Assembly (NCBI GenBank): GCA_002440825.1
Contig: DJVH01000054.1
Location: forward strand, 31,516-53,813
DNA from: Bacteriovoracaceae bacterium UBA6261
GTDB lineage: Bacteria; Bdellovibrionota; Bacteriovoracia; Bacteriovoracales; Bacteriovoracaceae
DNA: 22,298 bases
Direction of reading: 5' to 3'
A program made the position numbers and the translations under genes. Positions 7,687 through 15,890 of the stretch are shown one piece after another. The first letter of the stretch is position 1. Each line of letters starts with the position of its first letter. The notes below the pieces were generated by a model, which was not told the DNA's origin, made no database searches, and saw only the letters and a program-made list of their open reading frames with translations.

Positions 7687-8484
7687 CTACTCGCCTTTTT
7701 TTATAGATTCACGAATAAAATATTTAAGGACTTTGTTTCTGTTGGCTCCGCCGACGAGAGAACGAAGATCTTCATGCAATCCCTGATCATAGATGAGAGC
7801 ATGCATTGTTCCGGGGCCTTGTTCAATTTGTTTCGCTACTTTTGAAAGTGATTCGCTGGAAGATTTGAAATTGGCGATAGACTGAGCAAGATTCTTATCA
7901 TTGATATTGCTCATGACTTTGTTTGTGTTTGCTGTGAGGTTCTCAAGATTCTGGAGAATCTTTTCTAAACGATTGGATTCTACAGAAGAAATCATTTTAT
8001 CAAATTTTGTCAAAATACTGCCGGCAGCAACCATCAGGTCTTCGCTTTTAGTGATAATGTGTTCAATTTGATTTGATTCGTTTGTGACGAGAAAATCACC
8101 ATCTGCAACGGAAGGAGACCCTTCTGTACCACCAGTGATTTCCAGGAATTTATCACCGAGGACACCTTGTGTTTTAAAAGAAAGAGCGGCATCTTTTTTT
8201 ATCCACTCTTGATAATCAGCATTCACGCCGATTGTAATGATCAGTGTATCGACAGTTTTAAATTTGATTCCAGAGACACTACCGACTTTTACGCCTCGTA
8301 ATTGAACAGCGGCGCCATCTTTAAGGTTTTGCGCACTTTTGACTTCAGTTTTGATATAAACTTTGGTCGAAAAAATGGCGTTTTCTTTATTGAGCATGAA
8401 AATGGTTGTCATTAAGATGACTGCAAGGATGGAAACAAATATTCCTGAGATCAGGTAATGTTTTTTATCATTGGGCTTAATCAT
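7687..8484 (-). CDS. MCE-domain lipid-transport protein, MlaD-like
   Basis: The substrate-binding component of an Mce/Mla-type ABC lipid transporter: a single-pass inner-membrane protein whose MCE domain forms a hexameric ring carrying phospholipid across the periplasm. At 265 residues it has a transmembrane helix at about 10-31, an MCE domain at about 38-118 (with VQLRGVKVGSVSGI and LGDKFLEITGG), and a helical C-terminal tail of about 145 residues that is longer than in E. coli MlaD. The ATG overlaps the stop of the ATPase gene by 4 bp and has AAGGA six bases upstream, which implies translational coupling. The family is clear; the transport direction and exact lipid are not known. Confidence 0.9.
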   Translation of the reverse strand: MIKPNDKKHYLISGIFVSILAVILMTTIFMLNKENAIFSTKVYIKTEVKSAQNLKDGAAVQLRGVKVGSVSGIKFKTVDTLIITIGVNADYQEWIKKDAALSFKTQGVLGDKFLEITGGTEGSPSVADGDFLVTNESNQIEHIITKSEDLMVAAGSILTKFDKMISSVESNRLEKILQNLENLTANTNKVMSNINDKNLAQSIANFKSSSESLSKVAKQIEQGPGTMHALIYDQGLHEDLRSLVGGANRNKVLKYFIRESIKKGE

Positions 8485-9236
8485 AATTCATCCTTGGAAC
8501 TTAAAATAAATTTTCGAACGATTGGATCTTCTGAGTTCTGAAAATTGTGAGGAGTATCGTTAAAAATAATTTTGCCTTCATGAAGAACAATGATCCGGTC
8601 ACAAAGCATGATGGCAGAGGGGATATCGTGGGTGACAAAGATTGAAGCGAGACCTTTTTCTTTTAGCTTTTGCATGAGAGAGACAACATTTAATGTGTTG
8701 GAAGGATCGAGGCCAGCCGTTGGCTCATCGTAGAGAACGATTTCAGGATTTAAAATCATAGCTCGCGCCATTCCTACACGTTTTTGCATTCCGCCTGATA
8801 AGTCTGAAGGCATCAGATCTTCCTTTCCTTGCAGATCAATCAGCTTGAGCATTTCACAAACTTTATCTTTGATCTGTGCGTAGCTGAACTTAGTATGTTC
8901 AAAGAGAGGGTAGGCGATATTCTCGAAGACATTAATGGAATCGAAGAGCGCTCCACTTTGAAATGAATATGAAATTCGAATGCGGTATGGAGTCAGTTTA
9001 TTTTCAGGAAGCTGATCAATGCGTTCCCCTTTAAAAATAATTTGGCCTTGATCAATTCTCTCCAAACCAATGATGGATCGAAGAAGAACAGATTTCCCTG
9101 TACCGGAACCTCCGAGAAGTCCGAGGCTTTCCCCTTTGTGAAGTGTAAAGCTTACTCCCTGGTGAACTTTGTTCTTACCGAAGGCTTTATGAATGTTTTT
9201 TACTTCAAGTAAAACTTCTTTATCCATCATCATCAC
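8481..9236 (-). CDS. ABC transporter ATPase of an Mla/Mce system, MlaF-like
   Basis: A cytoplasmic ATPase that powers the lipid transporter. At 251 residues it shows Walker A GGSGTGKS (42-49), a Q-loop region FQSGALFDSINVFENIAYPL that is typical of the MlaF branch, signature LSGGMQKRV (146-154), Walker B IVLYDEP (166-172) and switch histidine H203 in VTHD. The frame opens with GTG overlapping the permease stop codon (GTGA), followed by three consecutive ATG codons (9233, 9230, 9227). Any of these could be the true start, and no strong ribosome binding site decides between them. It is coupled by 4-bp overlaps to the permease upstream and the MCE protein downstream. Confidence 0.94.
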   Translation of the reverse strand: MMMMDKEVLLEVKNIHKAFGKNKVHQGVSFTLHKGESLGLLGGSGTGKSVLLRSIIGLERIDQGQIIFKGERIDQLPENKLTPYRIRISYSFQSGALFDSINVFENIAYPLFEHTKFSYAQIKDKVCEMLKLIDLQGKEDLMPSDLSGGMQKRVGMARAMILNPEIVLYDEPTAGLDPSNTLNVVSLMQKLKEKGLASIFVTHDIPSAIMLCDRIIVLHEGKIIFNDTPHNFQNSEDPIVRKFILSSKDEL

Positions 9237-10024
9237 CAGATAACCAGAAAGATTTTACTGATAAAAAAATCAGTGATGAGAATTAAAATTGAAGCTGTGA
9301 CCACGACCCAAGTCGTAGTGACTCCGACACCTTTTGTTCCATCTTTCGTATTGAGTCCTTTATAGCAGGCAAAAATCGTAATAATGCCAGCAAAAATAGA
9401 AGACTTCACCAGACCTGACATATAGTCATGAAACTTGACTGTCGAAAAGACTTTATAAAGATAAAAACCCGGCACAATATCAAATTCCATCCGACAGACC
9501 AGCATTCCTCCCAGAATTCCTACTGCAAAAGAAAGTGCTGACAGCAGAGGTAGAGAAATCACAAGGGCCCAGAAGCGAGGTATGACTAAAACGCGAACGG
9601 GTGAAGTCCCCAGCGCTCTTATCGCATCAACCTGTTGAGTAACATTCATTGCGCCAATTTCCGCAGCGATCCCGGAGCCGACTCTTCCCGCAACAAGAAG
9701 TGAAGTAAAGAGCGGGGCCATCTCCCGCGCAAGAGAAAGCGAAACTACGGCAGGAACATAAAGTGTTCCACCAAACTTTGCCAGTCCATAACCAAAGTTT
9801 AGAGTCATGACCAATCCCATCGTCAATCCGATCACAACTGTGATTGAAGTTGAGCCATAACCGATATGATTGATTTGTTCCATTAATCTTGAAAAATAAA
9901 ATGGTCTGCTGAAAGAGCATTTTATTGTCTCAACAAAGAGACTGGTGATCTCGCCGACAAAAATAAAAAATTGCCGCGCTCTTTCTCCAGTTTTAATGAA
10001 TCTGTTGATAACAGCATTTATCAC
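9233..10024 (-). CDS. MlaE-family ABC transporter permease
   Basis: The inner-membrane permease of an Mla/Mce lipid transporter, 263 residues with five or six hydrophobic segments. Recognisable family motifs are SLAREMAPLFTSLLVAGRVGSG, IGAMNVTQQVDAIRALGTSP, VRVLVIPRFWA and, near the C terminus, a GVGVTTTWVVVTASILI helix. The likely start is the GTG at 10024, which overlaps the stop of the upstream lipoprotein gene (GTGA), with AAAGGA about 10 bases before it. It forms a core permease-ATPase-MCE trio with the next two genes. No MlaB (STAS) or MlaC (periplasmic carrier) gene is present in this cluster. Confidence 0.92.
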   Translation of the reverse strand: MINAVINRFIKTGERARQFFIFVGEITSLFVETIKCSFSRPFYFSRLMEQINHIGYGSTSITVVIGLTMGLVMTLNFGYGLAKFGGTLYVPAVVSLSLAREMAPLFTSLLVAGRVGSGIAAEIGAMNVTQQVDAIRALGTSPVRVLVIPRFWALVISLPLLSALSFAVGILGGMLVCRMEFDIVPGFYLYKVFSTVKFHDYMSGLVKSSIFAGIITIFACYKGLNTKDGTKGVGVTTTWVVVTASILILITDFFISKIFLVIW

Positions 10025-10512
10025 TTGAGAATAATCCTTTCTAAAAAGTTGTGGAGAGCGGGAGTATCACTGACAAGATTTTTTTGATTGGTTGAAATCA
10101 GGACATAATCATAGATGCAGTTGTTCTTGTGAACAGTAATGATTTTAAAATACCGTTGAACACCATCCAGAGTCCCGCTGGCTGTCACTTCGGCAGCTTC
10201 ACGTTCCTGATAAAAAGAATTAGTGCGCTCGATAATGTTGAGGTTTTCTATGCCGGTTAAAATCGATGAGGTGAGCGTGTTGAGATTGCTTGACTCATAT
10301 TTTCTGCAGGCGCTGTTAAGAATGAATATTGAACTCGTAACAGAATTTTCTAAAGCGTAGTCTGAAGCTTCAGCATTAATTTCTTTCCACGGCTTTGGAA
10401 TATTGCGCTTCAGATTGTTGATGATCTCACCGCTTTTTTTATAATTTGTTGGTTCACTGCTCGAGCAACTATATAAGAGGATAAAAAATAGGAATAAAAA
10501 TACGTGTCTCAT
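10021..10512 (-). CDS. Small lipoprotein at the head of the Mce operon
   Basis: A 163-residue predicted lipoprotein. A hydrophobic signal (HVFLFLFFILL) ends in lipobox LYSC with C16, and serines follow the cysteine. The mature part is mixed alpha/beta and contains two further cysteines (in SACRKY and NNCIYDY) that could form a disulfide. I recognise no family with confidence; the pattern loosely recalls the small PsbP/DcrB-type fold, which is a guess. It is the first gene of the minus-strand operon and its stop overlaps the permease start by 4 bp, so it is likely to serve the same lipid-transport system, perhaps as an outer-membrane-anchored partner. The ribosome binding site is weak (AGG just before the ATG). 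Confidence 0.8.
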   Translation of the reverse strand: MRHVFLFLFFILLYSCSSSEPTNYKKSGEIINNLKRNIPKPWKEINAEASDYALENSVTSSIFILNSACRKYESSNLNTLTSSILTGIENLNIIERTNSFYQEREAAEVTASGTLDGVQRYFKIITVHKNNCIYDYVLISTNQKNLVSDTPALHNFLERIILK

Positions 10513-10767
10513 AGGCCTATCTAAAGTAGTTGATCAAACTTGTCTTTTCTACACTTTTATTAAACGTTTATCTTTATTAGAAAGTCGTTCTAAATTATTG
10601 TAAACAGTGAAAACTTTCCACCTGTCAAAACCCTGACAAGAAAATCTTGCCGCCGAGAAAAATTTTCCTTTAAAAAAGTTAAAAAAAAGGTAAGCTTAGT
10701 AGTGAGTCACAAAGGCATTCAGGATGAATGATACTTTAGTTTAACAGACTCCCGTAAGGACAATTTG
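10513..10767. other. Divergent intergenic region between the Mce operon and the flagellar operon
   Basis: These 255 AT-rich bases should hold the promoters of both operons. Reading leftward, TTGACA (10623-10628) faces TACAAT (10597-10602), but at 20 nt the spacing is too long. Reading rightward, GCCGAGAA (10652-10659) matches a sigma-28 -10 at 7 of 8, but no TAAA lies 15 nt upstream. A TGTCA/TGACA inverted repeat occupies about 10623-10638. No coding potential is seen. Confidence 0.5.
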
Positions 10768-13641
10768 ATGCGAACAGGATGTTTCGTGAAAATGTGCCCA
10801 GTAAAAAAATTCTTCAAATTTTTGACGATTTTTTTCGTATCTATTTTCATTCTGGAAAATATTTCCTTCGCACAGTCATTATTAGATCAGGAAAAGGCAA
10901 CGACCTATCTTCGTTGGAATTTTTTCACCGGCCGTGATCAACTGCAATTCAACAAAAAAGGTAATAAAGTCGTCATTAAGACTCTTAATACTGAACTCTA
11001 CAACAACCTTAAAGCAGAGCTTTCATCTTTAAAGATTGATGCTTCTTATATTAAAGGTGTTTCATATAAAGAATCTGATTCGGATAACACAAGCGTTAAT
11101 GCACTTGCCATCGAAATTGAATTGAAGAATGACAATGTCGAGATGTTTAGTTTTTACCGCGAACGCGATAAGAAATACGTCGTAGATTTCTGGATGGACG
11201 GTGACACTGTCAGCTTGAACAAAGCGTCGGTGAAGAAAGCGGATACAGCTTCAGAGAATGAAAGTGCTGAAGTTGTTCAGCCAGTTGAAGAGAAGACTGA
11301 AGCTCCGGCAGTTCCGGCAACTCCACCAGTTGCAGCGGCTAAACCAAAAGCGAAAAAGGCCAAGACTCCGGCCAAGAAAGAAGCAAAAGAAGCTGCAGCT
11401 GAAGTAATTGAGAAGGTAAAAGAAGATAAGCTCTTATCTAATATCGTCATTGATCCCAATAAACCAGCGGCGAAAACGGAGCAAGAGCTTGCGACAGAAG
11501 AAGAAGATTCCAAAAAACCATTCAGAGATTTCCGTTACGGTGCAACTTTTATCTGGGACTATGATCCAATTGCACCAGCATATAAAGAAGTCATTAACTT
11601 AAAAACAAAGATTCCGGAGATCTTCTTTCCCATTGCCAACAGACAGTTTAAGAAGAGTGAAAAAGAAGCTCATCTTCAACTGACGATCAATCTCTACAGA
11701 AAAAGGAAATGGGGATTGATGTATAAGTCGATCAAGTTGTTCCAGGAAAAATATGGGCAGCTTGCTGAGTGGGAACTGATTGAGTTTATCAAGGCCAATG
11801 CCATTCTACGCGAAAATATCGACACTCCAAATCCGGAGCTTTTCAAAAATGCGATGAATATGCTGATCACTCTTTCTGAAAAGAGTGACAACTATGAAAT
11901 GAAGAAGGCAATCTACAAATACCTTCTGACTTATTACATGGAAAGAGGCGAACATCTTAAAACGCTTCAAACAGCAAAGAACTACTACGCCGGAACAAGA
12001 GACAACTTCGATTTTGAAGAATCCATTATTCCAGCAGAAGCTATGCTGAACTCTCTTGCCAAGCTGGGGCAGATTGAAAAGATTCAAGAGCTCGCAACTG
12101 AAAAAACAATGAAGAAAGTGCTTCCGGCACAATTGATTCTTGCTTACCAGACATTCTCTTATTTGAGAGTGGGCGAACTGAACAATATCATTTCACTTTT
12201 CGAGAAAAATAAAGCCAGCCTTGTAAAGCCGATTGATCCGGTGATTATGTACAACACGGCAGAGGCTTATTTTAGAAGCGGTAGATATCCAGAAGCGATG
12301 GCCCTTTATAGCGATTTCGTTAAAAACTATTCTCATGAGTTTGTCGCAAGCAATGCCAATTTGAGAATTGCTCTTTGCTCTGATCTTCTCGACAGAAACT
12401 ATAATGATACTCTGGAGCTTTACAAAAGAGCGATCGACCAGTCAGTTGACAGCAATGTGAGCTACGAAGCCCGCATCCGCTATGTAGCTTTCAGAAGTGT
12501 CAGAAAGAAAGAACTTGATGACCGCGATCGCGAGATCCGTATTTTCCTTGAAACAGATAAGAATTCAAAGGCCACTCCTGATAAAAACCTCACAAAGCTT
12601 CTACAACAAGTGCGTTTAAGAACTCTTATTGTTGATGAAAAATATAAAGAAGCGCTTTCTTATCTTTCTCTGCTTCCTCTGGTTTCAATGCCAAGAATCG
12701 ATGCACGAGTTTTTGAAGGCGACGGTGCTGAAATTGTTTTTGGGATTATCGCCGATCTTTATAAAAAATCTGAATACTCACAAGTCATCAAGGCATGGCA
12801 GACGTACAAAGATAAATATGTCGATAAAGTAGCACAGGATCCATTCATTAATTTTGTTGTTGGATCAAGCTATGTGAAGCTTGGACTGTATAAAGGCTTT
12901 GATGATGTTTATGCAGCTTTTGAGAAGCTTAAAGATACTCCTAACAGAACATTCCCTGTTTGGGTGATGCGATCGAATCAACAAAAAGCGAGTGATTTGC
13001 TGGCTGAATTAGTACTGATTAAAGACATTAAGTTGCAAAACTGGGATCTGGTTCAAAAGAACCTGGCTTCTCTAGAGAAGAAGATGCCAAATAACAACAA
13101 GATGAATTACTACAAAGGACTTGTGGCCTTTAATCAAAAAAACTACGCTCTCGCTGTCACACAATTTGAGAATTTTTTCTCTAAACAAGACCAAAGAATC
13201 ATATATGATCCTTCTGACGTCGCGGATATGATCCGGGCCTATACTGACTCCATTTACGAACAAGGACAGTCGGATAAATTCTTGAAAGTCAGTGAGGCGA
13301 TTCTGAATGACACCAATAGCTTTGGCACGGACAATGCTTATATACAGAATGTCCGGGAACGAATTGCCTATCTCGGTATCGAAATTTCCGCAGGCAAGAA
13401 GAGTGAAAACTACATGCTGTTCGAGAAGAAAATCAGCGATTTTAAAAAGGCTAACCCAAAGTCAATTTACACAGGAAGGGTAAATTACTTGCTAGGGCAA
13501 GCCATGATAAAGAACCAGAAAATTAAAGAAGGCAGAGAAGTTTTTACAAACCTGATGAATGACAAGGAAACGTCTGATTACATCAAGGAACTTGCTAAGA
13601 GCGAACTGAGTTTACTGAATTTGAAAGAAAAAACATTATAA
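10768..13641 (+). CDS. Large secreted TPR-repeat protein at the head of the flagellar operon
   Basis: A 957-residue exported protein of unknown function. An N-terminal signal (KKFFKFLTIFFVSIFILENI core) has a likely cleavage after SFA-Q near residue 35. A folded domain at about 36-150 is beta-rich and reminiscent of AMIN-type cell-wall-binding domains, by pattern only. A Lys/Ala/Pro/Glu-rich linker follows at about 160-225, then some 650 residues of helical tetratricopeptide-like repeats (for example VIMYNTAEAYFRSGRYPEAMALYSDFVKN-type units, with similar units toward the C terminus). A TTG at 10765 precedes the ATG, but the ATG at 10768 is the better start, with AAGGA (10756-10760) seven bases upstream. 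The next gene's frame opens at the base after the stop codon. A periplasmic scaffold for flagellar or envelope assembly is a plausible inference. Confidence 0.82.
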   Translation: MRTGCFVKMCPVKKFFKFLTIFFVSIFILENISFAQSLLDQEKATTYLRWNFFTGRDQLQFNKKGNKVVIKTLNTELYNNLKAELSSLKIDASYIKGVSYKESDSDNTSVNALAIEIELKNDNVEMFSFYRERDKKYVVDFWMDGDTVSLNKASVKKADTASENESAEVVQPVEEKTEAPAVPATPPVAAAKPKAKKAKTPAKKEAKEAAAEVIEKVKEDKLLSNIVIDPNKPAAKTEQELATEEEDSKKPFRDFRYGATFIWDYDPIAPAYKEVINLKTKIPEIFFPIANRQFKKSEKEAHLQLTINLYRKRKWGLMYKSIKLFQEKYGQLAEWELIEFIKANAILRENIDTPNPELFKNAMNMLITLSEKSDNYEMKKAIYKYLLTYYMERGEHLKTLQTAKNYYAGTRDNFDFEESIIPAEAMLNSLAKLGQIEKIQELATEKTMKKVLPAQLILAYQTFSYLRVGELNNIISLFEKNKASLVKPIDPVIMYNTAEAYFRSGRYPEAMALYSDFVKNYSHEFVASNANLRIALCSDLLDRNYNDTLELYKRAIDQSVDSNVSYEARIRYVAFRSVRKKELDDRDREIRIFLETDKNSKATPDKNLTKLLQQVRLRTLIVDEKYKEALSYLSLLPLVSMPRIDARVFEGDGAEIVFGIIADLYKKSEYSQVIKAWQTYKDKYVDKVAQDPFINFVVGSSYVKLGLYKGFDDVYAAFEKLKDTPNRTFPVWVMRSNQQKASDLLAELVLIKDIKLQNWDLVQKNLASLEKKMPNNNKMNYYKGLVAFNQKNYALAVTQFENFFSKQDQRIIYDPSDVADMIRAYTDSIYEQGQSDKFLKVSEAILNDTNSFGTDNAYIQNVRERIAYLGIEISAGKKSENYMLFEKKISDFKKANPKSIYTGRVNYLLGQAMIKNQKIKEGREVFTNLMNDKETSDYIKELAKSELSLLNLKEKTL

Positions 13642-13668
13642 ATGCTTCATAGGATGGAGGCGATTCGT

Positions 13669-14616
13669 ATGACAGGAGGTCAGATGGAACAGATTAGAGT
13701 AGAACTTTTTGGATCAGATGCAAGAGTAGAGAAGGCTGTTGGGCAAGCAAGAAACCTTTCAGTAAGCAAAGCTGCAGTACTGATCGTTGGCGAAAATGGT
13801 GTAGGTAAAAGAACTCTAGGTCGCTTCATCCACGAAAACTCAGGACGCGCTCACCAGCCGTTTGAACTAGTAGACTGCTCACTTCCAGCTCAGGAAGTAG
13901 AAAACAGAATCCTTGGTCACAGAGACAATGCGACAGGCAGATTCAACAAAGGAATCCTTGAAGCAGCTAACAAAGGAACTGTGGTCTTCGCTAACATCGA
14001 TTGCTTAGACGAAGAATTCCAGAAAAGACTCCACAAAATTATCAATGAACTTGAAGACTACGATATCGATGTTCGTCTTGTTGCTACAACAACAAAAAAT
14101 CTTTCTAAACTAGTTGGTGCAGGAAGATTCTATAGAGGCCTTTATTCAATCTTCGCTAACAACGCTGTTACCATCCCGGCGCTTAGAGAAAGACAAGAAG
14201 ACCTTCAAAGACTTGCTCGTCACTTCATGGCAGAAGCCACAGGGGCTGAAACTGAAGTTGAAATTGATACAATCGCAATGGACAGAATTACATCTCACTA
14301 CTGGGCAAACAACATTCACGAACTAAAGCAAGTGATCTCAAGCTCAGTTAACAATAACTCATCTCTATTAGATGAATCAGCTTACGAAGTCAGCACACAA
14401 AAAACTGTGAACTTCATGGGTGAAGATGATTCTGACGGTGTAAGACTTATGTCTCTTAAAGATGCTGAGAAGCTTCTGATTAAGAAAGCACTTATCCACA
14501 CTTCAGAAAACAGAACTCAAGCTGCAAAAATTCTTGGTGTTTCTATCAGAACTCTTAGAAACAAAATCAATGAATACAGAACTGAAGGATCATCATACTT
14601 CGTTAACTTAAGATAG
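13669..14616 (+). CDS. Degenerate NtrC-like (FlbD-type) regulator lacking GAFTGA
   Basis: A 315-residue protein with the fold of a sigma-54 activator but no receiver domain. Walker A GENGVGKR is present (41-48). The segment that should hold GAFTGA is shortened and reads GHRDNATGRF (83-92). Walker B is VVFANI in place of the usual FLDEI, so both acidic residues are gone. The arginine-finger region reads FYRGLYSIFA where active members have FREDLYYRLN, so both arginines are replaced. A Fis-type helix-turn-helix is intact at about 275-303 (NRTQAAKILGVSIRTLRNKI). It probably binds DNA but should not remodel sigma-54. The ATG at 13669 is preferred because GGAGG (13656-13660) lies 8 bases before it; in-frame alternatives are 13642, 13654 and 13684. 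Its place between the TPR gene and flgB suggests local flagellar control. Confidence 0.85.
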   Translation: MTGGQMEQIRVELFGSDARVEKAVGQARNLSVSKAAVLIVGENGVGKRTLGRFIHENSGRAHQPFELVDCSLPAQEVENRILGHRDNATGRFNKGILEAANKGTVVFANIDCLDEEFQKRLHKIINELEDYDIDVRLVATTTKNLSKLVGAGRFYRGLYSIFANNAVTIPALRERQEDLQRLARHFMAEATGAETEVEIDTIAMDRITSHYWANNIHELKQVISSSVNNNSSLLDESAYEVSTQKTVNFMGEDDSDGVRLMSLKDAEKLLIKKALIHTSENRTQAAKILGVSIRTLRNKINEYRTEGSSYFVNLR

Positions 14617-14642
14617 TTTTTGAAGGATGAGGGAGGTTTAGG

Positions 14643-15050
14643 ATGAATATCGACGATAAAACAACGAGAGCATTGGCCGCTTCACTGAAGTACCGTCAAA
14701 TGAGACAGGAGTTAATCGCTTCGAACATCGCTAACGCTGAAACTCCAGGGTACAAAGCAAAGAAAATTGATTTCGAAGATGCTTTAGCCCGCGCTCTTGA
14801 TACAGATGAACAGCAAACGTTAAAAACCACCGACTCTAAACATTTTAATGTTGGAGGCGGTGGCTTTAATAATTTACAACCTGAGATTTATGAAGAATCA
14901 AACGGAATTGTAAGTCCTGACGGGAACACTGTAGACCGCGATCAGGAAATGGCCGATATGGCTGAGAATAAAATCATGTACGATGCTTCAGTTCAGCTTC
15001 TGAATAAGAAACTTGGACTCATGAAGTACGTTGTCGGTTCAGACCGATAG
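14643..15050 (+). CDS. flgB: Flagellar proximal rod protein FlgB
   Basis: A rod subunit exported through the flagellar type III apparatus that joins the MS-ring to the axle. At 135 residues it has the usual length. The N terminus carries the rod/hook signature SNIANAETPGYKAKKIDFE (about 27-45). The C terminus has the coiled helix shared by axial proteins (ENKIMYDASVQLLNKKLGLM). GGGAGG (14631-14636) lies 6 bases before the ATG. It follows the regulator gene by 26 bases and is followed by flgC after 11 bases, the standard flgB-flgC order. Confidence 0.96.
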   Translation: MNIDDKTTRALAASLKYRQMRQELIASNIANAETPGYKAKKIDFEDALARALDTDEQQTLKTTDSKHFNVGGGGFNNLQPEIYEESNGIVSPDGNTVDRDQEMADMAENKIMYDASVQLLNKKLGLMKYVVGSDR

Positions 15051-15061
15051 AGGAGAGATAA

Positions 15062-15502
15062 ATGGATTTGCTAACAAGTTTAAAAATTAGTTCTTCCGGA
15101 TTAACTGCCAATAAAAAAAGAATGGCAGCGATCTCTTCGAACATCGCGAATGCTCAGACGACAAGAACTGCTGAAGGCGGTCCTTACCAGCCAAAAGAAG
15201 TGGTGTTTGGTAGTGAGCCGGCTAAAGAAAATTTTTCTGAAATTCTCGCCGGTGAAATGGGAGAGAATGCTCAGACGGTTATTGCAAAAGAAGTTACAAA
15301 CAGCAAGAAACCGCCGGTCTTAAAATATGAACCAAACCACCCTGATGCAAACGCAGAAGGGTATGTGGCATATCCAAACATCAACACGATGGAAGAGATG
15401 GCCAATATGATTGAAGCTTCACGCGCCTACGAAGCCAACATCAATGCGATGAACACGGCTAAGAGTATGGCGATGAAAGATCTTGAAATTGGAAAAAATT
15501 AA
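15062..15502 (+). CDS. flgC: Flagellar proximal rod protein FlgC
   Basis: A second proximal rod subunit, 146 residues, of normal length. It shows the rod motif SSNIANAQTTRTAEGGPYQP (about 26-45), which is characteristic of FlgC. The conserved C-terminal block runs from GYVAYPNIN (about 100) through MIEASRAYEANINAMNTAK. It has an AGGAGAG ribosome binding site just before the ATG. It lies between flgB and fliE and is presumably co-transcribed with both. Confidence 0.97.
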   Translation: MDLLTSLKISSSGLTANKKRMAAISSNIANAQTTRTAEGGPYQPKEVVFGSEPAKENFSEILAGEMGENAQTVIAKEVTNSKKPPVLKYEPNHPDANAEGYVAYPNINTMEEMANMIEASRAYEANINAMNTAKSMAMKDLEIGKN

Positions 15503-15524
15503 TTTAGCAAACTAAGAGGGATAT

Positions 15525-15890
15525 ATGGCAATTGAAAACGTAGGTAACATGAACAAGCTTCTCTCAAGTTACAACACTCAGGACTGGATGAAGAGTGCCT
15601 CGATTGACCAGGCGACACTTCCTCAGTTTAACGAGCTGGCAGCAAATCCTTCGATTGGAGCAAAACCTCCTCAGAGCTTCAGCGAAATGCTGGCTACGTC
15701 TTTGACTGATGTAAACAACATGCAAGTCGAAGCAAACAAAGCAATTGAAAAACTGGCTTCAGGTCAGACGAAAAATATTCATGAGACAATGCTCGCGGTT
15801 GAGAATGCAGAACTCGCGTTCAAAACAATGAACCAGGTCAGAATGAAAGTGATTGAAGCGTACAAAGAAATTATGCGAATGCAGATGTGA
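15525..15890 (+). CDS. fliE: Flagellar MS-ring/rod adaptor FliE
   Basis: FliE links the FliF ring to the FlgB/FlgC rod and is one of the first proteins through the export gate. The 121-residue protein has a variable N-terminal half and the conserved C-terminal helices (FSEMLATSLTDVNNMQ, then TKNIHETMLAVENAELAF and a final VRMKVIEAYKEIMRMQM). AGAGGG lies about 6 bases before the ATG. Its TGA stop codon (15888-15890) overlaps the outer stem of a structured 85-nt element, so the 5' arm of that stem is occupied by ribosomes while fliE is being translated. Confidence 0.95.
   Translation: MAIENVGNMNKLLSSYNTQDWMKSASIDQATLPQFNELAANPSIGAKPPQSFSEMLATSLTDVNNMQVEANKAIEKLASGQTKNIHETMLAVENAELAFKTMNQVRMKVIEAYKEIMRMQM

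Noticed and set aside
10597..10628. Sigma-70 promoter TTGACA / TACAAT for the minus-strand Mce operon
   Set aside because: Both boxes are good but are separated by 20 nt, longer than the workable 16-19, so I did not list it as a promoter.
10652..10659. Sigma-28 -10 box GCCGAGAA before the TPR gene
   Set aside because: It has no TAAA at the proper distance; one box alone is too likely by chance.
13642..13668. Upstream start codons (13642, 13654) for the degenerate regulator
   Set aside because: They would add nine or five residues but have no ribosome binding site at suitable spacing; the ATG at 13669 has GGAGG 8 bases before it.
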